A stretch of 61,254 bases of DNA from Magnetococcales bacterium. GTDB taxonomy: Bacteria; Pseudomonadota; Magnetococcia; Magnetococcales; JADFYX01. Location: assembly GCA_015232365.1 (NCBI GenBank), contig JADFZU010000011.1:1-61254 (forward strand). Reading direction: 5' to 3'. Positions 54,301 through 61,254 of this stretch are shown one piece after another. The notes beneath the pieces are model-generated. The model worked only from the letters and a program-made list of their open reading frames with translations, was not told the origin of the DNA and ran no database searches. The stretch's first letter is position 1; the number at the start of each line of letters is the position of its first letter. A program made the translations under genes and the position numbers.

Positions 54301-55251
54301 TGGCATTGCCGGGATCTCGTCACGCCCTTTTAGACCTTTACTGCGAAACCCCTTCATCACTGATGCCGCCAACACACCTTTACGCCAGTTGATAACACCG
54401 GAAAACATAGGGATGATCGAGACAGCAAAAGACCAGATATCGGTCTTGATGGAGAGTGGCTGCATAGCGGCCTGCTCAGGAGAGCACCAGCGGGGCGATA
54501 GTCCTGCCGCAGCGACCTCTTCATCACCACCACCACCCATCCGGGCCAGACCAAAGTCAGTGACTTTGGCAATGCCGTCCGGGGTCAGCATAACGTTAGC
54601 CGGTTTAATATCCTGGTGAATCATCCCCTGATCGTGGGCGTAACCCAAACCCCAGGCAAACTGGATGATGATATCCAACATTCGCTCCAGAGACTCTTCC
54701 AATGTTCCCTCATAGAGCTTGGGAGCCTCACCCTTCTTTTTATTGCCCTTGATCCAGCCTTCAAGATCGCCACCACAGACAAACTCCGCAAAAAGGCGAG
54801 GAATTTTGCCTAGATCACGAACATAATAGCAGCTACAGGTGTTGGGGTGCAGCCCTAGTTTTACCCAGGTCTCCGCCTCCATGACAAAGTTCTCTTTAGC
54901 TCCAGGAACATCTAAAATTTCAGGCCTAGGGCTTTTTACTGCCAGATCCATATTCCAGCCGACATGATGGACCTTATAGACCTTACCCATGCCTCCTTCA
55001 CCAAGAACACCGGTAACTTTATACATACCCATGATGAAATCACCCTCATTCCAATCCACCGGAACGTCATCAGGATTACCACCACCACCACGGTTGCCTA
55101 TTAAACTGCCCCCATCACCATCCGACAGAGCCGATGCCCGGATAATAAAAGAGTCGCCACAGCCAGGGCAGTTCATTGATTGCCCTAGATACTCATCAGG
55201 AACCTCCCGAACCGCTTTTCCGCACCGTGGACAGATTGTTAAATTAGACAT
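51343..55251 (-). CDS. Zinc-ribbon Ser/Thr kinase with 14 WD40 repeats
   Basis: 1302-residue protein. Residues 1-40 hold a zinc ribbon (C7, C10, C28, C31). A protein kinase domain (about 73-350) has the glycine loop GEGGMGKVY, K106 in AVK, catalytic HQDIKPANVM (D214, N219; Gln replaces the usual Arg of HRD) and DFG (232-234). A helical TPR-like stretch (about 375-470) follows, then seven WD40 repeats (about 494-790), a helical spacer, and seven more (about 905-1195). The C-terminus is Pro/Glu-rich. No signal peptide or membrane segment. It lies between secretin and TPR genes of the pilus locus and may phosphorylate its parts (inference). Confidence 0.92.
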   Translation of the reverse strand: MSNLTICPRCGKAVREVPDEYLGQSMNCPGCGDSFIIRASALSDGDGGSLIGNRGGGGNPDDVPVDWNEGDFIMGMYKVTGVLGEGGMGKVYKVHHVGWNMDLAVKSPRPEILDVPGAKENFVMEAETWVKLGLHPNTCSCYYVRDLGKIPRLFAEFVCGGDLEGWIKGNKKKGEAPKLYEGTLEESLERMLDIIIQFAWGLGYAHDQGMIHQDIKPANVMLTPDGIAKVTDFGLARMGGGGDEEVAAAGLSPRWCSPEQAAMQPLSIKTDIWSFAVSIIPMFSGVINWRKGVLAASVMKGFRSKGLKGRDEIPAMPEALADLLDECFINDPKQRPASMHVIAERMLAIYEDCVGYPYPRPVPKSGKASAESFNNRAVSFIDLSRFDDADRLWDEALLRHPNHAETTFNQGLIKWRQAREPDDLAFVERMEESLNSMGGEWTARYLLALTHLERGDSKAVFDVLKGVSPEDAESDAVRDVAVAARYLQKKSRRVLGDFSGHKGTVSSVRMTPDGKLAVSGSSDKTVRIWSLVNRELLHTLEGHEARVHDVAISANGLVAISGSEDQSSRLWDVETGKCLRVLKGHIKAVEAVAVSSDGSLALSGGSDNVLKLWDVKSGRELVTFQGHTGPINDLAFSPDQTQVISVSGSQFSSDNTVRLWDVESRSCIKTMTGHEKPIWAVHFCADGKRALSAGEDAVVRLWDLETGECIRKFIGHTASVNDLGMTEDGRYAVSVSGAAFSKDNSVRLWNVENGRSLFTFQNAAGPILGVGFSSSGRYVIYGGKDRILRWAQLNANSYHWQAPLSLSQITASEKAFKASAAYEKHLEEAREFLAKRNAISALHAVYKARSQEGFSRGDAAMAVLDNISMFLPREQFLGGWESTSWQEHSATISSTAFHPDDHWLIAGDHSGELTIWGVDDEKLVRRIQAHGGPVEAISVSHDGSRVLSGGGDNLIHLWEVETGNKVGSFEGHTMKVRDVALFRSGHYLLSASADESLRFWNAATGQCEKVYKGHQGQVIALSISPDESHFLSAGEDGVLKLWNIAKPKAIRTFKGHSSQVFSVCYSLDGEYALSASADSTLIFWSVKTGRVLQELKGHNGFVRSGKLSGDNRYAVSGGDDHTVRVWDVESGECLRVFTGHVKPVHSVSFSRSGRFVLSGSVDHSLKLWVMDWQYQEKKPQEWDKNVLPLLTPFLKRRNKGLNPRQLPLRIRIATALFGSKKGPLNEKEQLEVARILGLGGFGWLKADTVRVVLDGMESGLLKNISMPKFGKKSAPPSPLEEEAVVVPSPLQEEPVAQGAEKQ

Positions 55252-55263
55252 GAAATATACCGA

Positions 55264-57084
55264 TTATTGATCGTCTGCAGCAGAAAGCCCTATGGACTTT
55301 TTCCATTTATTCAAAGTTTTATCAGCTCTACGCAGACCTTTTAACATTTTTTTCAACCCATCATCCTCGCCAAAACGACCATCCATAACCCCAAAAGATA
55401 ACTTACTCTTCTGCACCTCATAATTCATTTTTTCTGGAGTTATAATGGTTGGGCGAAGAAAAATAGCTAACTCGGTTTTATTAACTTCACGCTGTTTTTT
55501 CTCGAAAGCCCCACCTATGAACGGAAGCCTGGACAGGCCGGGTATTTTAGTGACATTAGTCAAAACCTTATCTCGCATCATTCCACCTAAGACCACAACC
55601 TGACCACTAGGAACCCTTAGCATTGAATCCATTTCACGCACCTGAAACTCTGGGACAGTATTGCCGGTAGTTACTGCATTACCGTTACTGTCTTCATAGG
55701 TAGTCGGGTCAGCTTCTGAACCTAATAATTGTGATATTGTTGGACGTACATGTAGAGTAATGACTCCGTTTTGATTGATATGAGGAGTTACCGCTATGAT
55801 AATTCCCTCAAGAGCAGTCTCCTTGGTAGCCTCAACAGAAGGGTCTGTTGTTAAATTAGTGTCTGCATCGACGGTACCAGGTGAAATTTCCAATGAAAAA
55901 TAGACAACCTCATCTACTACCTTCATCATGGCAGTCTGATTATTGATTGCCATAACCTTGGGGCTGGAAAGAACGCTTACATCTCCAAATTCGTCCAAAA
56001 ACTTTAGATTAGCTGACAAAGTCCCTGAAGATGTTAGAGCAGAGTGACCTATGGCAAAGCTTGCGGTCGAAATAGTGTTGGCAAATGCTGATGTTGAGAT
56101 TGCTCCAGAAGACGCATCACCAAAACCAATATTAGTCGCCCCTCCAGCACGGGACCAATCAATGCCTCGTTGATGATAGTCGTTTAATCGCACCTCTACT
56201 ATTGTAGCCTCAATCAATACCTGCCTTTGAGCTGTTGCCATTATATTGTCAAAGAATACCTGAATCTGTCTATGCTGTCTTGCAGTAGCTAGAACTGATA
56301 TGGTCCCAGTAGCCTGATGTGCAATTACAGGATCAGTACTACTCGTCTCTGCACCTGCCGCACCTTCCTCAGCGTTATCTGAATTAGCGTTATCTACCTC
56401 TTCATCAACAGCTTTAGTTCCTTTTTCAGCACTCCGTTTGTCTGACTCAGCTTTTAGTAGAGCATCGTCTAGCTCAATTATATTTGTAATCCCTTCAATA
56501 ATTGGGTTCCAAAACTCGCTTTCATTAGTAGTAGTAACATCTGCAGTAGATGAAATTTCAACTTCGCTGCTTGAATCCATACTAAGAGACATAGAGCCAT
56601 TACTAGATCTCTCCATGCTCAGATAATCAACTATATAGCTATGCCAATACTTTGTGTCAGGACGAACAACCAACACTCCATCTTTTACCTCATAGATAAA
56701 ATCTACCTGCCTTGCAAGCCGGGCGAGAATACTTGACAGAGTCTCATCGACAGCGTTTACAGTTACGTTACCTTCAATGTCAGAGTGGATATCAATATTA
56801 ATGTTGGAGTCACGAGCAAGGGTAAAAAGCAGCTCTTTTACAGGAACATCGTGAAGAACAACGGTATAACGCTCTTCGGCGACGTTGCTCTCCTCTGGCT
56901 CGGATAGAAAGGGGGTTGCTTGCACTATATCTGGAATAGGATCTTCGGTAGCCTCAACCTGATCAGCCTGAACAAGGCTGCTGGCACTTGGCACCAGATG
57001 TTGTGCTGCAGCTTCTGGCGGCTTGCTTTGACAAGCAGAAAAAACCAACATTAACAGACAAAAAATAATCGCACGTACCGCCAT
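55264..57084 (-). CDS. mshL: MshL-like secretin (outer-membrane lipoprotein)
   Basis: 606 residues from ATG 57084 (GGCGGGG upstream; a TTG 18 bp earlier opens the longer frame). Signal peptide with lipobox VFSAC. Residues about 70-150 form an N0/STN domain (LHDVPVKELLFTLARDSNINIDIHSDIEGNVTVNAVDETL). The secretin domain begins near 300 (ATIVEVRLNDYHQRGIDW) and ends with the VPSGQVVVLGGMMRD ring motif. It forms the outer-membrane channel for the pilus. A Ser/Glu-rich insert (about 165-245) is not typical. First gene of the locus transcript. Confidence 0.9.
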   Translation of the reverse strand: MAVRAIIFCLLMLVFSACQSKPPEAAAQHLVPSASSLVQADQVEATEDPIPDIVQATPFLSEPEESNVAEERYTVVLHDVPVKELLFTLARDSNINIDIHSDIEGNVTVNAVDETLSSILARLARQVDFIYEVKDGVLVVRPDTKYWHSYIVDYLSMERSSNGSMSLSMDSSSEVEISSTADVTTTNESEFWNPIIEGITNIIELDDALLKAESDKRSAEKGTKAVDEEVDNANSDNAEEGAAGAETSSTDPVIAHQATGTISVLATARQHRQIQVFFDNIMATAQRQVLIEATIVEVRLNDYHQRGIDWSRAGGATNIGFGDASSGAISTSAFANTISTASFAIGHSALTSSGTLSANLKFLDEFGDVSVLSSPKVMAINNQTAMMKVVDEVVYFSLEISPGTVDADTNLTTDPSVEATKETALEGIIIAVTPHINQNGVITLHVRPTISQLLGSEADPTTYEDSNGNAVTTGNTVPEFQVREMDSMLRVPSGQVVVLGGMMRDKVLTNVTKIPGLSRLPFIGGAFEKKQREVNKTELAIFLRPTIITPEKMNYEVQKSKLSFGVMDGRFGEDDGLKKMLKGLRRADKTLNKWKKSIGLSAADDQ

Positions 57085-57347
57085 GACAGCCCCGCCAGCC
57101 AATAAATTGCCGCCTCAAAACAAATCTTGCCTTTGAAGCACAATATATATTTTAGTTATAGCAGTAGACATGTTTATAAAAAACAGACCACAACTATGTA
57201 GAATACATTAAATTTTATGTATCCACAAGAAATTAAAGCGAACTACTGCTACCATATAATTTTAAAAAAATTGAAACAACTGGATAAGGGAAGCAAAAAT
57301 CAAACCATATAATGAGTGATTTTTAATAAAGCAGTTAAAATCTTGAA
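57085..57347. other. Intergenic leader between rpsU and the secretin gene
   Basis: The 401-bp gene-free stretch 57085-57485 contains the rpsU terminator (57348-57387) and otherwise AT-rich DNA. It must carry the promoter of the pilus locus on the minus strand; no clear -10/-35 pair or operator was recognised. Confidence 0.5.
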
Positions 57348-57387
57348 CAAAAACAGAACCACCCCAACGAGATGACCCGCTGGGGTG
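57348..57387 (-). terminator. Terminator after rpsU
   Basis: CACCCCA and TGGGGTG form a 7-bp GC stem (57360-57366 with 57381-57387). Read on the minus strand it is followed by GTTCTGTTTTT, a usable U-tract. It lies 98 bp after the rpsU stop and separates it from the pilus locus. Confidence 0.7.
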
Positions 57388-57485
57388 TATTAACATAAAA
57401 AACCATATTGTCTAATCTAAGAGCAGAAAAAAAATTTCAGCCCAACAGAAAAAGTCCACCGACTTTAGAGAAGATAGCTTCCCTA

Positions 57486-57680
57486 TTAGCCAGTTACAGA
57501 GCGACGGATCTTCTTGCGTAGACGACGCACAGCCTCTGCCTGCTTGCGACGCTTTCTCTCGGAAGGCTTTTCAAAAAACTTGCGTTTCTTCATCTCACGA
57601 AACATACCTTCACGGATCATTTTTTTCTTCAGAACCCGGATAGCCTGGTCAACATTGTTATCGTATACGTCAATCCTCAC
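57486..57680 (-). CDS. rpsU: 30S ribosomal protein bS21
   Basis: 64-residue, very basic protein; the sequence pattern is bS21: [21 protein letters not shown], then [20 protein letters not shown] and an Arg/Lys-rich tail. It binds the 30S platform near the anti-Shine-Dalgarno end. GTG start with AGGAG upstream. Slightly shorter than the E. coli form. It lies 180 bp downstream of the mucD-like gene on the same strand, not next to dnaG/rpoD as in E. coli. Confidence 0.95.
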   Translation of the reverse strand: MRIDVYDNNVDQAIRVLKKKMIREGMFREMKKRKFFEKPSERKRRKQAEAVRRLRKKIRRSVTG

Positions 57681-57860
57681 AAAAACACACTCCTACTCTT
57701 TCTTATAACTAGGTGGCATAAATATTTGAGTTGGAAACATTAAACAATTCCGCCACAAATAACAAGTGAATACCTTCAAGCAATTTAAAGTTTAGAGAGA
57801 ATAGTAACAATAAACTCTCTATATTGCAGAACAATTTTATTTTCTTTTTCAATAAAAATC

Positions 57861-59300
57861 CTATTTATTAGGGATCTGTACTGCCATAAAATGCGGGTCG
57901 CCACCCCTCAAAAGCAAAATTAGCAGGGTACTGCCAGGTTTAAGTTTTTTAGTAGCACTATTAAAATCACTCATACTTCTAACAGCTTTACGGTCAATCT
58001 CAATAATTACATCTCCTGGACGAATTCCAGACTCTGCCCCTATTCCACCTTTATCAACATCTGAGACAACCACACCTTTGGTCTTTTTAGGCACATTTAG
58101 CTGCTCTAACATTGCCGGCAGCAGAGGCTGTACCGTAAGACCAATTGCTGACAGCTTGTTCTCACGGGGCTTGTTAGATGTTCTACCGCCACCAGACTCT
58201 GTGTCGTCAAGAACTGCGACCACGACCCTGATGGTCTTTAGTTGACCATCTCTGAAGATCTGCATAGGAACTGACTTGCCAACAGGAACTTTAGCCACAA
58301 CACCAGGCAGCTCTTTCATCCGGTGAACCTTACGACCATCAAACCGGACAATAACATCACCAGCCAGAATACCGGACTTCTCTGCCGGACTGTCAGGCTC
58401 GACACTAGCCACCAAAGCTCCATGCTTTTGCTTCATACCCAACGCTGCCGCCAACTCTGGAGTTACCGTCTGGATACGCACACCCAACCAGCCACGAGTC
58501 ACCTTACCATTCTCTTTTAGCTGTTTGATTACCGACCTTGCCATATTGATGGGAATAGCAAAACCAATCCCCATGCTACCACCAGAACGTGACATGATAG
58601 CGGTATTGATACCGATAACCTCACCATCAAGATTAAAGAGCGGGCCACCTGAGTTACCAGGGTTAATAGCAGCATCAGTCTGTAAAAAATCATCGTATGG
58701 ACCATTGCCAATCATCCGACCGGTAGCAGAGATGATTCCGGCAGTAACCGTAGCCTCCAACCCAAAAGGGTTACCAATCGCCACCACCCATGAACCGACC
58801 TCTGCACTGTCTGAATCACCAAGCTTGGCCACTGGCAGACCACCATCTGCATCAATCTGAATCAAAGCAAGGTCGGTCTTTTTATCCCGGCCCACCACCT
58901 TGGCAGAAAACTCCCTCTCATCAAAAAGACGGACCATTATCTCATCGGCATCAGAGACCACATGGTTATTTGTGACTATATAACCCTTGCTATCAATCAG
59001 AACCCCAGACCCCAGACTTCGTGACGTAAAGCTCTCTTCAGGAATTTTATCGAGAAACTGACGGAAAAACTCTTCAAATGGTGAATTTCGCAAACCACCG
59101 AGAAGTTCTCGGCTTTTTTTGTTGGAGGCGGTCTGGGTAATACTTATATTTACCACCACTGGTTTAAGCTTTTTTATTAGCGGGACTAATTCAGGGAAAG
59201 TTGTTGCATGCAACCCAAGGGGAAACAAGATGAGAAGAGTAAAAACCGCTACAAAAACAGAGCAGTTATTAACCAAAATCTTCTTAGCAGTTTTATTCAT
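57861..59300 (-). CDS. mucD: Periplasmic serine protease Do (MucD/DegQ type)
   Basis: 479-residue HtrA-family protease/chaperone. Signal peptide (about 1-32), trypsin-like domain with the catalytic triad H113 (TNNHVVSDADE), D143 (KTDLALI) and S217 (GNSGGP), then two PDZ domains (about 275-370 and 395-475). It degrades misfolded envelope proteins; in Pseudomonas MucD also restrains the sigma-E pathway. It lies at the end of the rpoE-rseA-rseC block, 15 bp after rseC, so it is likely in the same operon. Confidence 0.93.
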   Translation of the reverse strand: MNKTAKKILVNNCSVFVAVFTLLILFPLGLHATTFPELVPLIKKLKPVVVNISITQTASNKKSRELLGGLRNSPFEEFFRQFLDKIPEESFTSRSLGSGVLIDSKGYIVTNNHVVSDADEIMVRLFDEREFSAKVVGRDKKTDLALIQIDADGGLPVAKLGDSDSAEVGSWVVAIGNPFGLEATVTAGIISATGRMIGNGPYDDFLQTDAAINPGNSGGPLFNLDGEVIGINTAIMSRSGGSMGIGFAIPINMARSVIKQLKENGKVTRGWLGVRIQTVTPELAAALGMKQKHGALVASVEPDSPAEKSGILAGDVIVRFDGRKVHRMKELPGVVAKVPVGKSVPMQIFRDGQLKTIRVVVAVLDDTESGGGRTSNKPRENKLSAIGLTVQPLLPAMLEQLNVPKKTKGVVVSDVDKGGIGAESGIRPGDVIIEIDRKAVRSMSDFNSATKKLKPGSTLLILLLRGGDPHFMAVQIPNK

Positions 59301-59315
59301 TCTTTTTTATCCATA

Positions 59316-59789
59316 TTAACAGCCGTCACCGCTGGAGGTGCCGGTCAATATTTTAGAGATTACCGGACGACGACTATCATCTCCCTCAATGTGATCGTTG
59401 AGTTTTGACAGACCTAAAAAGGTTAAAATCAGAGCCACTACTCCAGCCAGCCCCCCAACGCCCTCTGCAGACTCCGGGGAGACGCCAAAACGTATCGCTA
59501 GATAACGGAAAAACATCCCAAAAAAAATCAGGGATACAATAGGCATTATATAGACCAGAAATGAGGCCTTTAGAAATTGCTGCTCGGAGATCTCCAACTC
59601 GACACGCTGACCGACCTGGGCACCAATCAAATTGATAACCCGGATGTGATTTTCACGCTTACCACTACCCCCAGATAAAACGCTACAACTTGTCTCAGCA
59701 TGACAGGAACCACATGCACTTTTTCGCTGACTATTCACCATGGCATAATGACCATCAACAGCGACAACTAAAACCTCTTCCCGTAACAC
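59316..59789 (-). CDS. rseC: SoxR-reducing system / sigma-E factor RseC (MucC)
   Basis: 157-residue inner-membrane protein with two membrane helices (about 77-98 and 107-130). The N-terminal domain has a cysteine cluster C26-x2-C29...C35 (SACGSCHAETSC). It matches RseC/MucC, which modulates sigma-E and electron transfer to SoxR. GTG start with CAGGAG upstream. The C-terminus ends in a short Ser/Gly/Cys tail. It lies between rseA and mucD, the usual order; rseB is not present here. Confidence 0.87.
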   Translation of the reverse strand: MLREEVLVVAVDGHYAMVNSQRKSACGSCHAETSCSVLSGGSGKRENHIRVINLIGAQVGQRVELEISEQQFLKASFLVYIMPIVSLIFFGMFFRYLAIRFGVSPESAEGVGGLAGVVALILTFLGLSKLNDHIEGDDSRRPVISKILTGTSSGDGC

Positions 59790-59868
59790 TTGATACTCCT
59801 GACAATTGGGGGACTACTTAAAACAGAGAGGATTATAACAATTTGATCAAGCCAAACATATTTTCTGG

Positions 59869-60234
59869 CTACTCAATAGATTGAGCTACCTCCACATTGT
59901 CAGACTCCTGAGTTTCAGCAGCCACAAAATTTGGCGCTGAGAGCAAGGAGCTAACTAATAGAGCCGGGACCCCAAATGAGATCAACCGTTTATATAGAAG
60001 ACTATGGGATTGGGTAATTTTTTCATTGCTGATAGCTGACATTATGGAGTTGGTAAGCTCTTCTGGGTAGCATAAAGCATACTTTTCGGAAACAGCCTCC
60101 TGCACCATAGCCATGCGGCCCATGGTCTTACAGCACTTGTCGCATTTTAGTAGATGCTTGGTAACTGAGCCGATAATAACAGACTCCAGCTCACCATCAA
60201 TAAACGCCGATACCAACTCAGGATCACAACTCAT
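59869..60234 (-). CDS. Zinc-finger anti-sigma factor (RseA/MucA-like)
   Basis: 121 residues from ATG 60234 (AAGGA 9 bp upstream; TTG 60240 gives the longer frame). N-terminal sigma-binding region PELVSAFIDGELESVIIGS, then a zinc anti-sigma motif HLLKCDKC (H-x3-C-x2-C). One weak membrane segment (about 90-110, FGVPALLVSSLLSAPNF) and a short periplasmic tail. RseA/MucA usually lacks this zinc motif, so it blends RseA position with a ZAS-type sensor. It would hold RpoE inactive until stress. Confidence 0.82.
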   Translation of the reverse strand: MSCDPELVSAFIDGELESVIIGSVTKHLLKCDKCCKTMGRMAMVQEAVSEKYALCYPEELTNSIMSAISNEKITQSHSLLYKRLISFGVPALLVSSLLSAPNFVAAETQESDNVEVAQSIE

Positions 60235-60388
60235 TTCCAAATTCCTTTCTCAAAATCTCACTTTGAATATTGACCTTTAAAGCTCCTTGACCTAAGCAAA
60301 TATTACAAAGAAAATTTTTAAACCAACCATTTACAACATTGTTTTTACTACCTTCAGCCAGAGACACATTAAAATTTTAACTGCCACA

Positions 60389-61012
60389 TTAATTGGCATT
60401 ATCCATATATTCATGCATCTGGTCAACAATCTCCTGACGACCACGGAAAATTCTTGACCTTACAGTACCTATTGGGCAGCCCATTTCCGAGGCAATCTCC
60501 TCATACGAGAAACCATCCACATCCCGCAATAGTATAGCTTTTTTGATTAGAGGGGCCAAGGTGTTGATAGCTCTTTCCAAGTTATCCAACATCTCCTGAC
60601 GCAACGCCATCCGTTCCGGTGTTTCATCATCACGCATCTGTGGCGCAACCCGGTCGGCCTCCTCTAAATCCATATCGTTAAGGTTAACACTGCGACCCGA
60701 CGACATCAGGTGGTTTTTCGCAGTGTTGACTGCTATACGGTATAACCAAGTATAAAATGCCGAGTCACCACGAAAATTATCTAGAGCCCTATAAGCCTTG
60801 ATTAGTGACTCCTGAGTTAAATCTCGCACTTTATCTTGATCGGAAACAGAACGGGAGATTACCGAGGCAATTTTACCCTGGTAACGGCGAACCAAAATCT
60901 CGAAGGCTTTTTTATCACCTGCTTTAGCTTTCTTGACAAGAAGTTGGTCTCCTTCGTTTTGCTGCTGCAACTCCAGGTCTGCTCTATTATTATACACTGT
61001 AGACACCACCAT
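60389..61012 (-). CDS. rpoE: RNA polymerase sigma factor RpoE (sigma-E, ECF)
   Basis: 207-residue ECF sigma factor. Region 2 carries ALDNFRGDSAFYTWLYRIAVNTAKNHL, almost identical to E. coli RpoE, and region 4 carries LRDVDGFSYEEIASEMGCPIGTVRSRIFRGR. It directs transcription of envelope-stress genes. The N-terminal 17 residues are longer than in E. coli and no good ribosome site precedes the ATG at 61012, so a downstream start is possible. It is followed by rseA after 149 bp. Confidence 0.94.
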   Translation of the reverse strand: MVVSTVYNNRADLELQQQNEGDQLLVKKAKAGDKKAFEILVRRYQGKIASVISRSVSDQDKVRDLTQESLIKAYRALDNFRGDSAFYTWLYRIAVNTAKNHLMSSGRSVNLNDMDLEEADRVAPQMRDDETPERMALRQEMLDNLERAINTLAPLIKKAILLRDVDGFSYEEIASEMGCPIGTVRSRIFRGRQEIVDQMHEYMDNAN

Positions 61013-61025
61013 TAATTAAAAGTTC
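60998..61025 (-). promoter_or_regulatory. Possible sigma-E-type promoter at rpoE start
   Basis: On the minus strand GAACTT (61020-61025) is followed after 16 bp by TCTACA (60998-61003), close to the sigma-E -35 GAACTT and -10 TCTGA elements. This would fit RpoE autoregulation but would place the transcript start inside the annotated first codons, so the true start would be further in. Confidence 0.35.
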
Positions 61026-61082
61026 AGAATAATCATACCAGCTTTGTGTAGAGATCTCATCTCTGTTATAATATTTCTTTAA

Positions 61083-61254
61083 CTCAAGCTAAAATTTTGG
61101 GCGTACAACAATGTTACAGCACATTGATTTATCAGATAAATAAGAAAAAACTGCAACCACATTCTTACTGGTAAAAGTTTTTTTAATTTACCAGGTAAAA
61201 TAAAAAAATTGTGTCGTTAATGTATGAACAACTGTAAAATCCAGAGTAACGTTA
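61083..61254 (+). repeat. Interspersed palindromic repeat, copy D (reaches window end)
   Basis: Upstream of rpoE, running to the window edge. Left arm cattgatttatcagataaataag (about 61114) and right arm tttaatttaccaggtaaaa (about 61182) pair imperfectly around CCACATTCTTACTGGTAAAAG. It has the shared left edge tttgggcgtacaac and the right end aactgtaaaatccagagtaacg, which matches copy C. Same orientation as A, B and C. Confidence 0.65.

Overview
The window looks like chromosomal DNA of a moderately AT-rich gammaproteobacterium. The evidence is an rpoE-rseA-rseC-mucD stress block, an MSHA-type pilus locus, a fadE/fadI/fadJ/fadD beta-oxidation block, the MTA deaminase / methylthioinosine phosphorylase salvage pair, and a dacA/rlpA envelope pair. 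No rRNA, tRNA, CRISPR array or complete IS element was seen. I cannot name the genus.

Layout. 1-3.1 kb: an acidic repeat protein that runs off the left edge, then dacA and rlpA. 3.5-7.2 kb: a heterodimeric ABC exporter. 7.2-11.5 kb: rlmD-like methyltransferase, an OmpA-like protein, a WHy/LEA lipoprotein, a PilZ protein and a decayed histidine kinase. 11.6-16.1 kb: two PII-like proteins with a duplicated DUF1538 membrane protein, then pgk and a cytochrome bc1 chaperone-like gene. 16.2-23.4 kb: BamE-like lipoprotein, MTA salvage pair, a large CHAT-NTPase-TPR protein and a PPi-type phosphofructokinase. 23.5-30.6 kb: ExeA-like ATPase, uppP, a large MscS-type channel and a DmeF-like metal exporter. 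30.7-39.4 kb: fatty-acid beta-oxidation operon headed by a papain-fold YiiX-like protein. 39.6-57.1 kb: an MSHA-type pilus/secretion locus that also holds ABC-2 transporter parts and a 1302-residue zinc-ribbon/Ser-Thr kinase/14-WD40 protein. 57.4-61.0 kb: rpsU, mucD/degQ, rseC, rseA and rpoE.

How the genes work together. The pilus genes run on one strand with overlaps or very short gaps (secretin, kinase, TPR protein, ATPase, platform protein, MshI/J/K-like assembly proteins, ABC permease, TPR protein, pilin). This suggests one envelope machine with a phospho-signalling component. The PII/PII/DUF1538 set resembles a small-molecule-gated transporter. MTA deaminase plus phosphorylase forms a two-step salvage route.

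Most unusual signals. (1) A family of roughly 165-180 bp imperfect-palindrome repeats, with four near-full copies (3.24, 10.24, 18.84 and 61.08 kb) and two partial copies (7.17 and 11.11 kb). One partial copy sits exactly where a histidine kinase gene decays. (2) The kinase/WD40 protein and ABC-2 parts inside the MSHA-like locus. (3) The paired PII-like proteins with DUF1538. (4) A CHAT-NTPase-TPR protein whose protease catalytic residues look lost. Start codons were moved from the longest possible start where a Shine-Dalgarno sequence or family length favoured another; each entry says so.
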